This document shows, piece by piece, positions 11,466 to 25,027 of a stretch of 64,000 nt of DNA. Where the stretch lies: positions 9,855,001-9,919,000 of the forward strand of contig OX387197.1 of the NCBI GenBank assembly GCA_947561715.1, written 5' to 3'. The notes beneath the pieces were generated by a model. That model was not told where the DNA came from. It searched no databases and saw only the letters and a program-made list of their open reading frames with translations. Both the position numbers and the translations under genes were made by a program. Origin of the DNA: Ascidia mentula (Eukaryota > Chordata > Ascidiacea > Phlebobranchia > Ascidiidae). Within the stretch, counting starts at the first letter, position 1, and each line of letters begins with the position of its first letter.

Positions 11466-12589
11466 TTTCGAAAGTAGGTTACAGGATACTAGATGATACA
11501 AATGAAACCACTATTAGTTTTTCGATCAGCAAACCTACCTACATTCAAAGCATATTGTTGTTAACAGTACATTCCGAAGCGGATAGCTGACTGGTTGTTT
11601 GGTCACGAACGTGCTGAAGCTGCTATTGTAAGCTATTCCTGCTGCACTACTGCCAGCATCGAAGTAGATTATGTTCAATGCCTAGTCACGCCACAATTCT
11701 GCGGTTGTATTGTAACTCCTTCTTTTCTCTCTCTATCTGGCGCCTCGTCCACATTTCAACCTTGGCACTACACATGTTCGGAATTTTATGCGTGAAAACT
11801 TTTCAAGCACTCCCATATGGACAAACATACCATATCATACAGAAAATGTAATACTGGAATATGATTTTCCACTATCAAGTCAGTCATATATTTTATCGAC
11901 AGGTCTTTTACCACTTTCCAGCATTCCAGGTGTTGTTTTGCAACACCTGGACACGAGTTTTTAGAAACTAAGTCAGCAGAAGGCCACTTGACTGTTGAAG
12001 TGTCAGGCCTGTCCCACCAAAACCACTCAACAAACATAAAAAACGTTCCATTTCTAGAGCGCCTGATGCAAAATCTGTCCGAAAACAAACAACGCCAAAA
12101 ACCAAACATGGCATTTACTTATAACACGACCTTTAACATAAGTCACGTATTCGTGATTCAGTTAGTACTGCAACTGTGACTAAAACAGTTGATTGAAAAA
12201 GGATGTGATGACATATGAAAATGCAACATGTCAACGCTAACATGCCTTGTATCATAGTAGGCCTATACTCTATGCTTGTATAATATTGAATAAAAAATGT
12301 CTAAAATTATGCTAAATGGATCTAATTAAAAACAAACAGGGTCGCAATATTTAATATACCTAAATTATGTTGTTCTTTTTTGCGCAAATTCTCAGACTAA
12401 TTTTTGCTTTATTAAAATCTGGAAATAGCCGGATACCATGCGATTAGCTTGATTATATAGGTATGTGGCGTACCTGTATCCGACACAGGATCGCCTTTCA
12501 AATGTGACAAGCGATATGCCGAGCCGTTCCGGGTTGCTGGCAATGTGAAGTCCGACGATTAAAAGCTCTCATCTATAATCGAATTGGAG
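11466..12589. other. Intergenic, divergent promoter region
   Basis: Lies between two gene starts, the P450 on the left (minus) and the large charged-protein gene on the right (plus), so it must hold both promoters. The only structure I see is a small perfect hairpin, CCAGGTGTTG at 11926-11935 and its complement at 11941-11950. No coding exon recognised. Confidence 0.55.
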
Positions 12590-15500
12590 ATGGTATTGAA
12601 GGCAAAGAAAGAATCGCCAAAAGACAATCATGTGCACACGCAGAAGGAAAGTAAAGCCAAGAAATCTTTTGTCAGGAAGACGACCTCTGACGCAGCAACG
12701 AACACCAGCTCGGTATCCCTTGGAATTACAGGTGTATCGACTGCACCAGAAAACGAAGGAAAGCCGCCGATTCCACCCAGTCGTGAGAAAGGTGCGGGGC
12801 AGAAGAGTTCAAAGGCTGAAAACAGATCCCCACAGCGAATTCGAAGTGATACCGGTTATAGAAGCGACGATGGTTTTGTGGTAAAGCGCTTGGTTACTTC
12901 AGATAGTAGTCCAAGGCTTTTCAGGCGTCGAACGCACTCCGCAGTTAAGAGTGGCTCCAATAGCGGCGCACTCTCTGCAAATAAATTTCTGTCAACGCTC
13001 AGCAATCAACTACAGCCGAGCGCACCCAGAAGCAGTCCTGTGGTAGGTGGAGCAAATCTAAAGGAGGAAGAAGTGGCCAGATGCTCTTCAGGTTTTTACC
13101 ACAACACAGAGTAGGCACAAATTGACGTTAGTGTTCTGGTTTATTGAATTTGTTTATGATCAGTTGTTGTATTTTGGTAAAGCTTGTACGGGGAAATGGG
13201 AACGCTCTCCAGAGGTAATCAGGACCTATCGCTCCCCCGACTTGCCGAAAATGCGGGCGGGGGCGTCGTTGACATCTATCAAAGGACAACTACTACCACA
13301 TATGCCGCGCGCTTTCCAGGCTTATCTCGAGGTGATTTGTGTGTCCTGCGTTTTTTACGGTTAAGGTCAATTACAAACGTACAACACGCTGTTATTTCGT
13401 TATCCAGGCAGTTACAACCAGACTTCGGCGAGACCGGACACCGCACTTAGTCACGGTGGTCTGCCTCCATATTTCGTCCGCAGCACCTTGGAAGACACAG
13501 AAAGGTTGCCTGCCATACACCCGTCGGTGTGGGTAAGTGGATTCCCTATTCTTTACGTCCCGCCTTACAAAGCTGTTGTTGTGTTTAAGTTGTAACAGGC
13601 CGAGTGTTTACTTGCCTTTGTAAGGTTGTCGGTTCGAGCGACTTGCAACACAAGACCGAACCTAAGCGACTCGTGTAAACTGACTCACAAACAAGCGTTT
13701 TGTAAACAGATAGTTTTGTAAATAGCGCCGAGGAGATTTAAACGGGGGTAGCGTTGTTGTAATCGTCTGCGGTAACGCTTTCCGAACCTATAAAAAATTG
13801 TTACTTCTTCTTTCGTCATTACACGTTGATCATAAAATTACATGTAACCTTTGGTAAACTTTGTTTGACGCTGATAACAGTTAAACTATATTAAATACTA
13901 TTCTTGGAATTACACTGATTGGAACATTTACTGGCGATAATTACATCCACAGCAAAAAACATGTGTTGATAAGGAAACACATTAGTATATTGTGGAACTG
14001 TTTAGAAAATACGACCCCGGTTTTGTTGCTAAGATAAAGGCAATAAAATATGTGGTCTATAAATACGGGTCCTCGCATTGTCTCGGAATCAAACAAAGGA
14101 AATACGCCACAATACCCGTTCGGCTTTTGACGCCCCGCAAAGCAGATCAAATAACAACTGATTACGGAGCACAAGTAACCTTGTCAATCCACAGCACAAT
14201 CAGCAAGTCGATTTTTGTCGCATCTAAGTTGTACGACCATAGCCTGTCACGTGAAACGCAAACATTTGAAGCCAAACAAAAGTTCGAGTTCACAGGGTGG
14301 AATAACATTTTACCCTGCGCAGGCGTCCAAAGGGGAAAAGACTGTCGAGTATCGTGGATTCATATCGGCGCCTCCTTTGTCCGCGTCGCCCCCTGGCACC
14401 GAGGCGGCCCGACGGAGTCCCACCAAGATAAACGCCATACCGCTCAAACGTCCCTCCGCCGTAAAAAAGGTTGAAAAACAGACGGAAGAATGCTGGCGTT
14501 GTGCATTACATCTTGACCATGCAAAATGCGAAACCACCAAATATATCAGGTAATGGAAAACTGTCAAGGAGTAGTAAATGTTTGCAAGATATCGTTACTA
14601 AATCTGAGGAAACACGTAATTTTTATGGTTTTTAGCTAGCCATTCGTTGATCCATTTTAAAATAGCGATAAAGAGGCACAGTGTTTAAAAATACAAGTAC
14701 ATAAATGCAGGGAATTAAGTTAAATCCGTTACGTGTGCTGAAGGATTGGCGGAGGTTACAGACACAGCTATTGGTTCGTGAGGCAGCTGATTGAACAAGC
14801 CAAGGAAGAGGAAGAAAAGCAACTTGCATTTATTCGCAAGCAACAAAAGAAGATCTTCTCCGAAAAACTGGCCTGGAGAGTTGGCAAAGACGGAACAAGT
14901 GCGTTTATAAATAACCTCACAACCCACATGTTCTTATTATATGTTAAATGAAAGTTTGTTTTCTTTGAATCGCCTGTTGTCTCTATGGCTAACGGAGAAT
15001 CAGTAACAGATCAGCACAAAATATTATAGATAATCCTGAGTCGTCTGATTAACGTTTATTATGTGTTAATTCTATTTTCCCTTCTTTTCACACCAGGGGA
15101 AAGACGAATCAAAACTTTCGTGAGGACGAGCAGTGGTAGGAAAATCGAAAAGTACCAATACGTTTCCGAGGATATTTACAACGATATGATGATCCTAAAC
15201 GACCCCAACGCTCGGGCATCAGATTCGGCAAAACGCAGAATGAAACAAAAGCTGGCCATGCAAATGGGTTTATCGGTGAGACGGCGCAGAATTTAAAATC
15301 TGTTGTCATTTTGTTTCATGAAATGTTATCATACCGGTCACAGGAGGAAGACGCAGATATGCTTGACACTTGGGACATCAAATCAGTGGGCGCCGACGAT
15401 GTTGCAGTGGACGAAGAGGGGAACGTCCTTCTTGATGACTTTGGAGAGCCGATTAGTGTCAATGACGCTGAAAACATACAGGTATGGACCATTGATGCGA

Positions 15501-18500
15501 CGAATCTTTAGCTGGAGCTTAAATTTGATACCAAATTGCATGAAAATATGCTCCAATTAATTGATTCATTATTTTTTATGTATTGACTATTGTCATGTGA
15601 ACACCATCTGCGTAATTTACTCCGCAGAAGGCTTATCAGAGGCGTCGGAAGAAGGGAGGTCGCGATCGTGATTCGGAGGAGGACAGCGACCGCGCAGATT
15701 CAGGTCTTGCATTCAGCGACACTGAAGCCAGGGAAAGACGAAGGCGCCGACGCGGAGATGGAAGCGACAGCGACCGTAAGGGTGATAGAGATAGTGATGA
15801 TTATAGTGATGCGGGCAAAGGCAGGGGAAAGCGCAGGGATCGTGGCAAGGGCGGCGCCAGTGACGCTTCGAGCGATGTTTCGGCGTCACGTGGTAAAAAG
15901 CAGCGCGGAAGGAAGGGCGGGGATTCGGATGGTTCCGATTATGGAAGTGAGGCCGGTGGAAAAAGCAAAGGTCGCCGCGGCAAAGGAAGAAAAGGGCATG
16001 GAAGCGAAAGCGATTACTCTGACGAAGGATCTAAGAAAGGAAAACGCCGCGGTGGTCGGGGTAGACGAGGAAGGTCGAAGGATGGAAGTTACGATTCTGG
16101 TGACAGTCGTGGTGGTGGTGGTGGAAAAAAGAAGGGGAAACATGGTAAGGGCAAAGGAAAGGGATATGATGATGAAGAAGACAGTGACTACAGCGGTAGC
16201 CGGCGGCGTGGCAAAGGAAGACGGAAGGGCAGACGCGGTTCACGCGATGGAAGCATCTCAGAGGGGAGCTATGATGAAAGAGGTGGGAAAAAAGGGAAAG
16301 GAAAGGGAAAGAAAAAAGGTGGTCGGCACCATGGTGACGATGAAAGCGATGAATCCGGGGGCGAAGACGGTAAACACAGGAAAAAGAAAAAGGGAAAAAA
16401 AGGCCATAAAGGGTCCGGCGACGATTCAGCTGAAAGTGAATACAGTGACGGAGGCGGGCACCATAAGGGCCGCAAGCATCGCCAAAAAGGAAAGCGGGGT
16501 CAGGATGATGACAGTGAAGGTTCACTAACTGACGGAGGGGGTAAAAGAGGCGGCCGGAAAAAGAAAGATCGACAAGGTCGACATCACGACTCGGATTCCG
16601 AAGGTTATAGCGATGAGGAAGGCAGAAGCGGGGACAGAAAACACAGAAAGGGAAAGCATCGGGATCGAAAAGGAGGAAGGCGCGGTTCCGATGATGACTC
16701 TGCAACAGACGACGACAAACGTCACAGACACCGTCGTCGCGGAAAGCATAGAGATCGAAGCCGGTATTCAGACGAAGATAGTCACAGCGATGACAGCCGC
16801 GACCGTCGACATCGCAGAAAAAAGGATCGCCATCGCCGGAGACGAAGCGGCAGCGGAAGCCGTTCAAGCGACGGAAGTTATCGTTCTGATGGCTCCGGGC
16901 ATCACAAAAGTAGGCGCCGTAGAGACAGACGGCGTCACCGGAGCGACAGATCGGATTACGGAAGTGACGATATGTCTGACGACGATGGTAGCCGAGGTGG
17001 ACACAGACGACGCCGGCATCGCAAAGATAAGCATGGTCGAAGAAAAGGCAGGCGTGGCTCTTCTTACAGCGACGAAAGCGGGTCTGATTCCGGAAACAGC
17101 GATGGTGGCCGCAGGAAAAAGCGACGCAGCAAGCGACATGGTTCGCGACATCGTCGTCGAAGGCGCGGCGATGATTCAGAGGGATCAGTTTCTTTTGAGT
17201 CCGACTACAGTGGTTCTGACGATAGCCGTAGAAGCAGGAGAAGAAGAAAGAAGCGACGCGATAAGCACAGGCGTCACAGACGCCACTCCTCCGATGACTA
17301 CAGTGACGAATATAGCGACGAGGACCGCGGAAGTCGGAGTGAGTTTATGGTGGTTTATCGTCGGACAACATTCACTGGAATGTTGTCAATTTTTCAAGTG
17401 GTGATTACATTCGTCGAATGTATCACCTATCATGGAAAAGAAAACCACTGCATCGAGCCTGCGCCTTTGCCCAAACCCCTTTCCATTTACACTGTGTGCT
17501 GTGCGAAATACTTCACAAAATCACAGCAACTAAAGCTCGTGACAAATCAAAAACATTTGGCGAGATGAATCAAAAGATATAAAAATTTAAACCAAATCGG
17601 TTTGCAGCGGCAAGTCGCAGGCTTTAGATGCAGTGATTTGTTGGTGAATTGAAAATAAACTGATCAGGTTCGCCACCCCTTGTTGGATGCTAAATTATTT
17701 ATGTGCCTTTCAGGACGAAGGCAGCGTCGTCATCGTCGTCGTAGTTACTCCGACAGCGAAAGTGGATCGAGTGACAGCGGAGCTGACGCAGAATCGCGAC
17801 GTGGCAAAAAGAAGCGACACAGGCGACACCACAGAAGGAGGTATGTAAAAACCTATTTACTTTATGAACTTAACAGTGGATACCCTGACATCTTGCCTTA
17901 AAAGGAGCTCCTCGGCATCTTATGATTCGGACGAAAGTCGTCCAAGGCGGAGACACCGAAGACATCGGCGCCATCGATCTGGAAGCAAGGACGATTCTGA
18001 ATATTCATCGGAATACTCATCAGTAAGAAGCTGTAGGAATTATGCAGTTTGTGAAATTTAAAAACGCTTTTGGACCATTTGTTCCGTGCAGTAAAGTGTT
18101 TATTTTCAAAACTACAGAGAAGTCGAAGTAAGAAGAGACATAGACGGAGACACCGACGCCATGACTCAGACGACTCCCGATCGGGATCCCGCTCGGATGA
18201 CAGTAGAAGAAGCAGGCATCGACGTCACAGAAGAAGAAGGAAACGATATAGCGATTCCGACTCTGATGAATCCTCCAGGTAAATAAAAAGAATCTGTTGT
18301 CGTTTAGGGATGAAGTTGTTGAAGTCGGTTGTGTTCGTTTATTTTCAAACAATTTAGCTCAACATAAAATCAAACCATAGTTTCAAAAAGAGAATTTTTT
18401 TTTAAATTAAGGCGTGATGAAATAAAGTTATCGGTGATATTTTTCTAAAGCTCCCTTGCATGTCTGCAGGTCACGACGGCATCATAGGCGTAAGGGACGA

Positions 18501-21500
18501 CGCCATCGCAAACGTTACGACAGTGATGACAGTTCGTCAGACTACACAACGTCGACTGAAGACTCTCGGCCTCGCAGAAGACGTCATCGAAAAAAGTGTA
18601 AGGGCTTGCAGCAAGCGCACTCAGATTTAACAAGTTGTTTCTCATAATTACTGGTGTATAATAACGGAAGGAGCTTGAATGGGGTTTTCGCCCTATAAGG
18701 GTATTTCTATAACCCCCTGAAAGCTGCAAACTACAAATATAATGTTTCTGTTGCTGCCAGGCATATTGTAATTTAATAGTCTGTTCTTCTGGCACAATAA
18801 AAACGTAACTTTATTGACCGACGTTTCGCCTGTTATCCAACAAGGCTTCCTCAGGGTAATAATATTGGTACAGCACACAACCAACACTAAGAAAACGTAC
18901 CACCACGAAAAAATATAACGCTAACACCGCTTGTGAAATTGCGTGACCCTGGGAAAGCCTTGTTGGATAACAGGCGAAACGTCGGTCAATAAAGTTACGT
19001 TTTTATTGTGCCAGAAGAACAGACTATTAAATTAGCTGCAAACTACAACCTTATTTGGAAAAGAATTCTGTACAACTGTGGTTAGCCTGCTGCATTACCG
19101 TTGTCTTGCAGACTCCGATGACAGCTCTGATTCCGATTCATATGATGACAGGGATCGGCGAAGAGGAAGAAGAAAGGACAAAGGAAAGAAAGGTATTGAA
19201 GCCAACCGCGATCGCATAAAAACAAGTACAACGAGCATAGAATAACAAAAATGTTCCATCAGACAGAAGACGCCGGAGGTACTCAACGAGCACAGAGGAA
19301 AGTTCTGCTGGAGATGAGAAACCTTCAAAAAGGAGGGATAGGCACCGACGTAGAAAAGATCGGTTTGTTCTGACTCACTAGCTTTTGATTATTTTCGCCT
19401 AATAACATTTACCTTAACAGTTATTAGTAAATCGCGTGTTTTTACGTATGTTTGTAAACTATCCCTGTGGTTTCAATAGGCATAACTTTATTTTCGAATA
19501 GCTCGTTGTCGGTTTGATATTAATCGGTGTAATTTGTTTATTTTTAACAGCATTGAATCTTTATTGCTGCAACACGGCTGTTCTGCGCAATAATTTTATT
19601 ATATCGACGTTTCAACGGTAACATCGAACCTTTGTTTAAAAAAAAACGCCAGACCACAGTTTTCGAAACAATGTTAAAGTTATCCGAATTTATGTGAAAG
19701 GAAATTTGATGGAGTAAAAGAGTAATCAATTTGCAGATACGACAGCAGCGACAGCGAGTCCAGTTACGACTCGCGTGACCGAAGGCGACGCGACAAAAAG
19801 AAGAAGCGTCCTCCCCGACCACCCAGCTCCGATTCCAGCGACCTTAGCTCGGGGGCATCGTCTGATCGCTTGGCAAAGATGTCCAAGAAGGATCGCAAAA
19901 TGTACGAGCGCAGGAGAAAGGACAAAATCGCGCGCCAGGAGAAGAGGCAGGAGCAGAGGGAAGAGTATGATAGGTACATGGAGAAAAAGGAGAAGAAAAA
20001 AGAAAGGTAAATTTAGTTTCGTCGTGTTTCAAATTCCTCATATTTAATTAAACATTTAGGACATGTAGTTCAACACACTCAAGTTTTGAGACCTATTGGA
20101 GTCACAATCTATGCGTGTAATATAAATTAAAGGTAAAAAAGTTACTCAAAGAAAGAAAAAGCTAGTAATTGGAGAGCGATCTATTAGCTTTCATCAATGC
20201 AGCTTGTAACAGTCTGCATCTCACTGAAAACATTTATTATTGCTTTTATTGTATTTCACAATATATTGCGAATTTTAGACGTAAGCAGAGGGAAGGTAAG
20301 GATTATTACTCCTCATCCTCGGACGATGACAGTTTTGGAGACGGACGCACAGCTGTTAAATACGATCGTGGCTCGAGAAGAAAAATCCTCGACAAAAACC
20401 GAAAAACAGATGACCGTGACATTGGATACGACGATCCGTCAGTAGAATTTATTTGGACTGCGACAGCCGTGATCCTTGGAAAGTTAACAAGTTATTTTTG
20501 CTTCAGAAATGATCCCTGGAACAAAAAATCCCATCGAAGGGATCGAAAGAAGAAAGATCGTGCGAAAAAGGAAGGAGGACATTCCGGATCTGAGTCTTCC
20601 TCATTGGAGTCGGAGGAATTCGATCCATCTGATCCTTTCCGCAAGAAGAAAAAGAAGAAGGATAAAGCGAAAAAGAAGGGGAAAGGTGGGAGTTTTGTGT
20701 AGATAGAGAACTATTTCTCGGCAAGTAAAATCGTAACAACACAACATTATTTTTCCGTTGTTTAGCTGGCCTAGACGGTTCGTCATCAGATTCAAGTGAC
20801 GCGCAGTCCATCTATGAGGACGTGTTTCAAGAAGATGGTTCGTATAATGCCTGTTTTCATGCCTGATTGTTGCAATTTACTCTCTACATTTTTCACCTGA
20901 AGGAACTGTTCAAAGACGGCGTGTCAAAGTTAGCAAAAAGAAAGATAAAACGGCTCGGGTTTATGATGATTATGAACTGGATGCTGAGTCCGAATACGAT
21001 TCGGTCGGAAGCGCTGATCTAGACGGGATGATTGCAAGACAAATTTGTAAGTCTTGTTTGGGTGGTCGGTGAATGGACTGTATTTGTCCGTGCATACGCG
21101 TATAAAAGTAAATCCTAAGTGTGTCCAAGCACGGTGATAAGGAGGATCTTACTCTGCGACTTGAGCCAACAGGTTTATATGATATTTGTCATGATGTCAA
21201 TATATTATCTGTTTAAGTTTTTTACAAGGTGCTACACTTCACAGTTTTGATACATCTACAATATATAACATGATTTTAGCAACTGTAAGTTGACCAGGAT
21301 TTGTAAAATTTAATGTATCATACTCCAGACGATCAAGATGGGGAGGTGATTCGTTTGACCAAGGATGGCAGAAGAATCAAGGACGGAAAAATTAGCAAAG
21401 AGGTGTTCGACATCGACAAGCACAAGGCGAAGAAAAAGAAAAAGAAAAAGGAGAAAAAAATGATGGAGAAAAGTTACGAGGAAGAATACGTGGAAGAGTT

Positions 21501-23333
21501 CGTCGACGAAGAAGGAAATGTAGTGAAAGTAGTGAAAAAGGTATGTGTTCCCACCATGTTACTTGCCTACACATGTGTCAAAGATATGTTGTATGTTTGT
21601 GCGTTAAAAAAATACTTACAGAGGTTGAAGGAAAAAGCGACTGCGCCAGGAAAAAGGCCGTCGACGCCTTTGACAGGGCCACGGAGAGTGCAAGTGCTTT
21701 TCCTTAAAGGTGGCGCGGAAATGGAGGTAACCAGAGAACATGGCATATTAGAGAGAGAGTCGACTGTGTAATGTGTTTAAAGCTAAAAATCTAGTCTAAA
21801 TTTGTAAAAACAAAATCGAGTGTGTTTTCGAAGACACGTCTTAAAACGTTGCTTGCGGAGTGTCCTCTCAACGATGATCCTCGGCGCCCACTGGACCGTG
21901 AAGAGGGCGCAGTAGACCTTGACGAAAGAGGTATACTTTGCGAGTTTTGCGGTTGAAATTTATAATGTGCATGTTTTCATTGATTTTTTTTTTCGAAGAG
22001 GGAATGATCGATTACATAGCACATTACCGCTTGGTGGACCCCAGCAACCTTGAGGTTTACGGGAAAGCGTTTCTGGTAGAAGACCAGGACGAAAACAACG
22101 TCATTAACTTAAGCGAATGTCGGGTTGCTTTGGATGGAATTGCTGGAGTCCAGGTACGTTTCATTAACTCACAGTTCGTTACCAAATCCGTTTCATTACT
22201 ACCCCATTTCTGCAGGGTATAAACGACAAGCAAGTCAACTATATTCTGAAAGTGCTTGGAATCGATGAAACAACGATGGTAACCTTCAAGATGTTCGCTG
22301 TGGTCGCCGCACTATGCGAGAGGCTGCTGTCAGTTATGGAGTAAGTTATTCTATGAGAATAGAGCTTTCGTTTCTTCTTTTCAAAACGAATTGTTTGCAT
22401 TGTAAGCCTATACCGACATAAAGCGAGGACTTTACCTTGACTTACAGCGAGCAAACAAAGCAATGGATGGAGATAAACGACTTGTCAGACATGGAAAGGA
22501 AGGTTGGACTTTACCGCGCGATGTTTTATTGGAACACGATGTCCGACCGCAGTTCGAACTACATAAAAGCGACTTCATTGAGAATAGAGTTGATTGCAGG
22601 AGGCCTTAACAGAACGCAAGAAGAATACGTTTTGACAAAGATTGAACCGAATACATTTCGAGAGGTGACGACAAATAAAATTTTGTGAAGTTAAATCAAG
22701 CGACAGAACGTCTTCATATTATTCAGGTTTCGTTTATTGACTACATGGCGTTTATTCCTTTGTTCATGAGCACACACGAAAGTATCATCCAAAATCCACT
22801 GGACATGTCACGAAATAAGTTTAATGACACAAAAGTGTTTCAACAGCAAAGGGATATGGTGAGTAACAAAACGTATAACCACCTTACCATTAATGCATTT
22901 ATTTATACCTTTACTGTAAAGCGGAATCTTATAATACTGCTTAAAGACAGGTTACAAACGGTCCAATAAAAAAATATCAAATCCCATGTGTAAATTCAGG
23001 TACCTCTTGGGAGGCCAATGACACAAACCGCCTCCTTTTCTATGGAGTCAGTCCCCATACCTTACGAATTCGAAAAACGTCCTGGGTAAGTCGAATACTA
23101 AATATGATAATATTCAATGTTTTAATACTAGTATGATATTAAACATAGAAATTGCTTCCAGGTCATCCCTGAGGAAACGTATCAGGCTTAGAACGCCACA
23201 GCCCAAACTACCTACCCCTGAACCAAACGATGACGATTCGTTTCCTGGAAGTAGGGCTTCGTTTTCACCGATTCCACCAAAAATAAAACGCGTTTCAGAG
23301 TTACGAAGAAATACTGTGATTGGAACACGATAA
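12590..23333 (+). CDS. Giant Arg/Lys/Ser/Asp-rich protein with C-terminal EF-hand-like region
   Basis: About 28 exons, near 1,997 residues: 12590-13110, 13183-13331, 13408-13532, 14323-14549 (start uncertain), 14762-14898, 15097-15275, 15344-15481, 15628-17338, 17714-17840, 17905-18022, 18118-18278, 18470-18597, 19112-19192, 19263-19362, 19737-20006, 20279-20437, 20507-20685, 20766-20837, 20903-21046, 21329-21540, 21622-21693, 21834-21930, 21999-22153, 22216-22340, 22448-22664, 22727-22858, 23000-23085, 23162-23333. Phases close throughout. The N-terminus is Ser/Pro-rich and disordered; residues about 450-1400 are RS-, RD- and KG-like low complexity; then a Lys/Glu block. The last 300 residues look folded, with a loop DQDENNVINLSE near 1731 that fits the EF-hand pattern. 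I do not recognise the family. Basic/acidic Ser-rich tracts suggest a nuclear or cytoskeletal scaffold, but that is inference. The exon 21-22 join is tentative. Confidence 0.8.
15628..17338 (+). other. Long low-complexity coding exon of the charged protein
   Basis: A single 1,711-bp exon encodes about 570 residues made almost only of Gly, Lys, Arg, Ser, Asp and His, in irregular repeats. The first half is KGKG/RRGK-like with SDYSD islands; the second half is RRHRR/SDDS-like. The right frame contains no Met until 16972, so it is easily missed. It is entered from the phase-0 acceptor at 15626-15627 and left at the GTGAGT donor at 17339. Composition opens long spurious frames in both strands. 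A compact array of this kind, next to seven short exons of the same composition, suggests growth by internal duplication. Confidence 0.85.
18737..19033. mobile_element. Foldback/MITE in an intron of the charged-protein gene
   Basis: Arms of 87 bp at 18770-18856 and 18947-19033 are inverted copies with about two mismatches, around a 90-bp centre. Each arm contains a GACGTTTCGCC motif. The 15-bp sequence AGCTGCAAACTACAA occurs at 18722-18736 and again at 19034-19048, so the whole 297-bp interval is bounded by a direct repeat like a target-site duplication. No coding capacity. It sits in the intron 18598-19111 and leaves the splice sites intact. Confidence 0.85.
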
Positions 23334-23468
23334 CTATATTTATTTGTTGAATTTTTCCAAGTTATTCAACGGCTTACTTGAACGAAGGCAATGTAACATT
23401 GCAAGGTGTTAATTTCTCAGCATTTGTCCACAGTAGTTTCACATTTAGTACAACTGCCGTTGACAAGC

Positions 23469-23474
23469 AATAAA
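23469..23474 (+). terminator. Poly(A) signal AATAAA for the charged-protein gene
   Basis: First AATAAA after the stop codon at 23331-23333, about 135 bp downstream. A second AATAAA near 23626 is possible. Confidence 0.5.
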
Positions 23475-23860
23475 ATGACTGCCCTACATTCCCATTCTTA
23501 CCCTAAACGAACCGAAACAAACAGTTAGTTGCCTGGACTGTTTTGCATGTATTTGTTTTATAATTTATTGCCATTAGAGAAATTTATAGTGCGGCAATTC
23601 TTTTTGAATGTTTGTACATTGATGCGCTAATAAAATAGACGGTAGTAATGTAGCACATGTCTGTTTTTTAGTGCAAGGAAAAATGTGGCAGAACCTTTTG
23701 TTAAAATTCCACTTGTTTGCAAGTTGTGTTTAACCGGATATTTTCGCATGAAATGGTAATTTACAACACGTGATGATTTGTTGTTGTTCCACGCTTGATT
23801 GCGTTCATTTCTTTGTGACTGTACTGTTGGAGAGAACACCGCTTCCTAAAATAGTCAAAT

Positions 23861-25027
23861 ATGGAGAGTTTAGTTTTACTGGTTGGCATTTTTATACTGT
23901 TTTTGTGTTTAATTGCAACAATCGGTTTCTTGTTGTCCTACTTGGGGTTGACCAGCGGTGTCCAAATTAGCGTTGGAAAACCAGTTGTTGGAAAACTGTG
24001 CATCGCTTATAAACACCATAAAGGTGCTTATAATAAATGCGGGCACCACTTTACAGAAGCAATTTCAATTTTACCAAACAAGACGAGCATTGGTATATTT
24101 TATGATGACCCCAATAAGGTTGGTACAATTTTCATACAATTACACAATTACATGTAGGCTATCTGATCAGATCAATGTAAAAGTGATTGTGTAATGAAAA
24201 ACAATTAAACCTTTCACTTTTAATGTTACATAACATACGAAAGTAATATTGCATTTCTTATGTTCAATTCATTATAAATCCTTTACATTTTCTGTTTTCT
24301 TGCAGTCAAAAGAAGCTGAATTGAGATATGCAGTTGGAGTAATATTGTCAGAAGGTGAAGACATGCCAAACTCAGAAGAATCTGAAATCATGAAAAACAA
24401 TGAGTATCAAATAACTCACTTTCCCAAGATAGACTTTGCAGTTAAAGCACAATTTCCAAATCATCTGGATTTATGTGCTTGGATTGGTTCTTGGAAAGTA
24501 TATCCATCATTACGACAGTTTATTGATGTAAGTTTTTATATTTTGAAGTGAACAAATCATCAAGTAGCAAGATTTTGCAACTGTGTAATGCAAAACCCAT
24601 GAACAGTGGCAGATGTTACTTTTCATATTAAAATCTGGCTTCAATTTAGGCAAGAAAGCTATCAGCTTATCCCTTCATGGAGATATACCAAGATAATTTC
24701 ATCCACTATATGGCCCCTCTCAGCAAACAAAATGACTTCTTTGTGCCAGAAATCAAATTTAGCAACGCCACCTCGTCAGATAGGTGAGTCAATGCAAACA
24801 CAACTGTTCAACTATGAATATAATAAATATGTACTTTCAAATATAACTTTTGTTTGCTTGTAATATTGTTGCATTGTTGTCTATGTGCATTAAAGTCATC
24901 AACTTTATTATGTGCAAATGTTTTGAAACCAAAGTGTTTATGTTGTAGGGACTCCCCTCAAAATGATACAACAGATGATGACACACAAAGCACAAGTTCA
25001 TTTGAGGAAATCAATGCTTCTGAATGA
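23861..25027 (+). CDS. TEX264: TEX264-like ER-phagy receptor
   Basis: Four exons: 23861-24118, 24306-24527, 24650-24783, 24949-25027; 230 residues. TEX264 is an ER membrane protein that links ER to ATG8/LC3-family proteins during selective autophagy. Visible here: an N-terminal membrane segment (residues 5-28), a GyrI-like domain with YKHHKGAYNKCGHHFTE, YAVGVILSEGED and RKLSAYPFMEIYQDNFIHYM, and a short acidic disordered tail ending in SSFEEINASE. FEEI (residues 223-226) after Ser/Asp-rich sequence is a textbook LC3-interacting region at the place of the human FEEL motif. The tail is much shorter than in human (313 residues). It is convergent with XRCC4, with overlapping poly(A) signals. Confidence 0.93.

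Noticed and set aside
15590-16528. 312-residue plus-strand open frame
   Set aside because: It lies in a different frame from the exon 15628-17338. The true frame is fixed by matching phases at 15481/15628 and 17338/17714 and has the same charged composition as the flanking exons; the other frame is open only because of base composition.
16031-16867. 278-residue minus-strand open frame rich in His, Cys, Phe and Arg
   Set aside because: It is the complement of the charged-repeat exon; there are no splice or domain signals.
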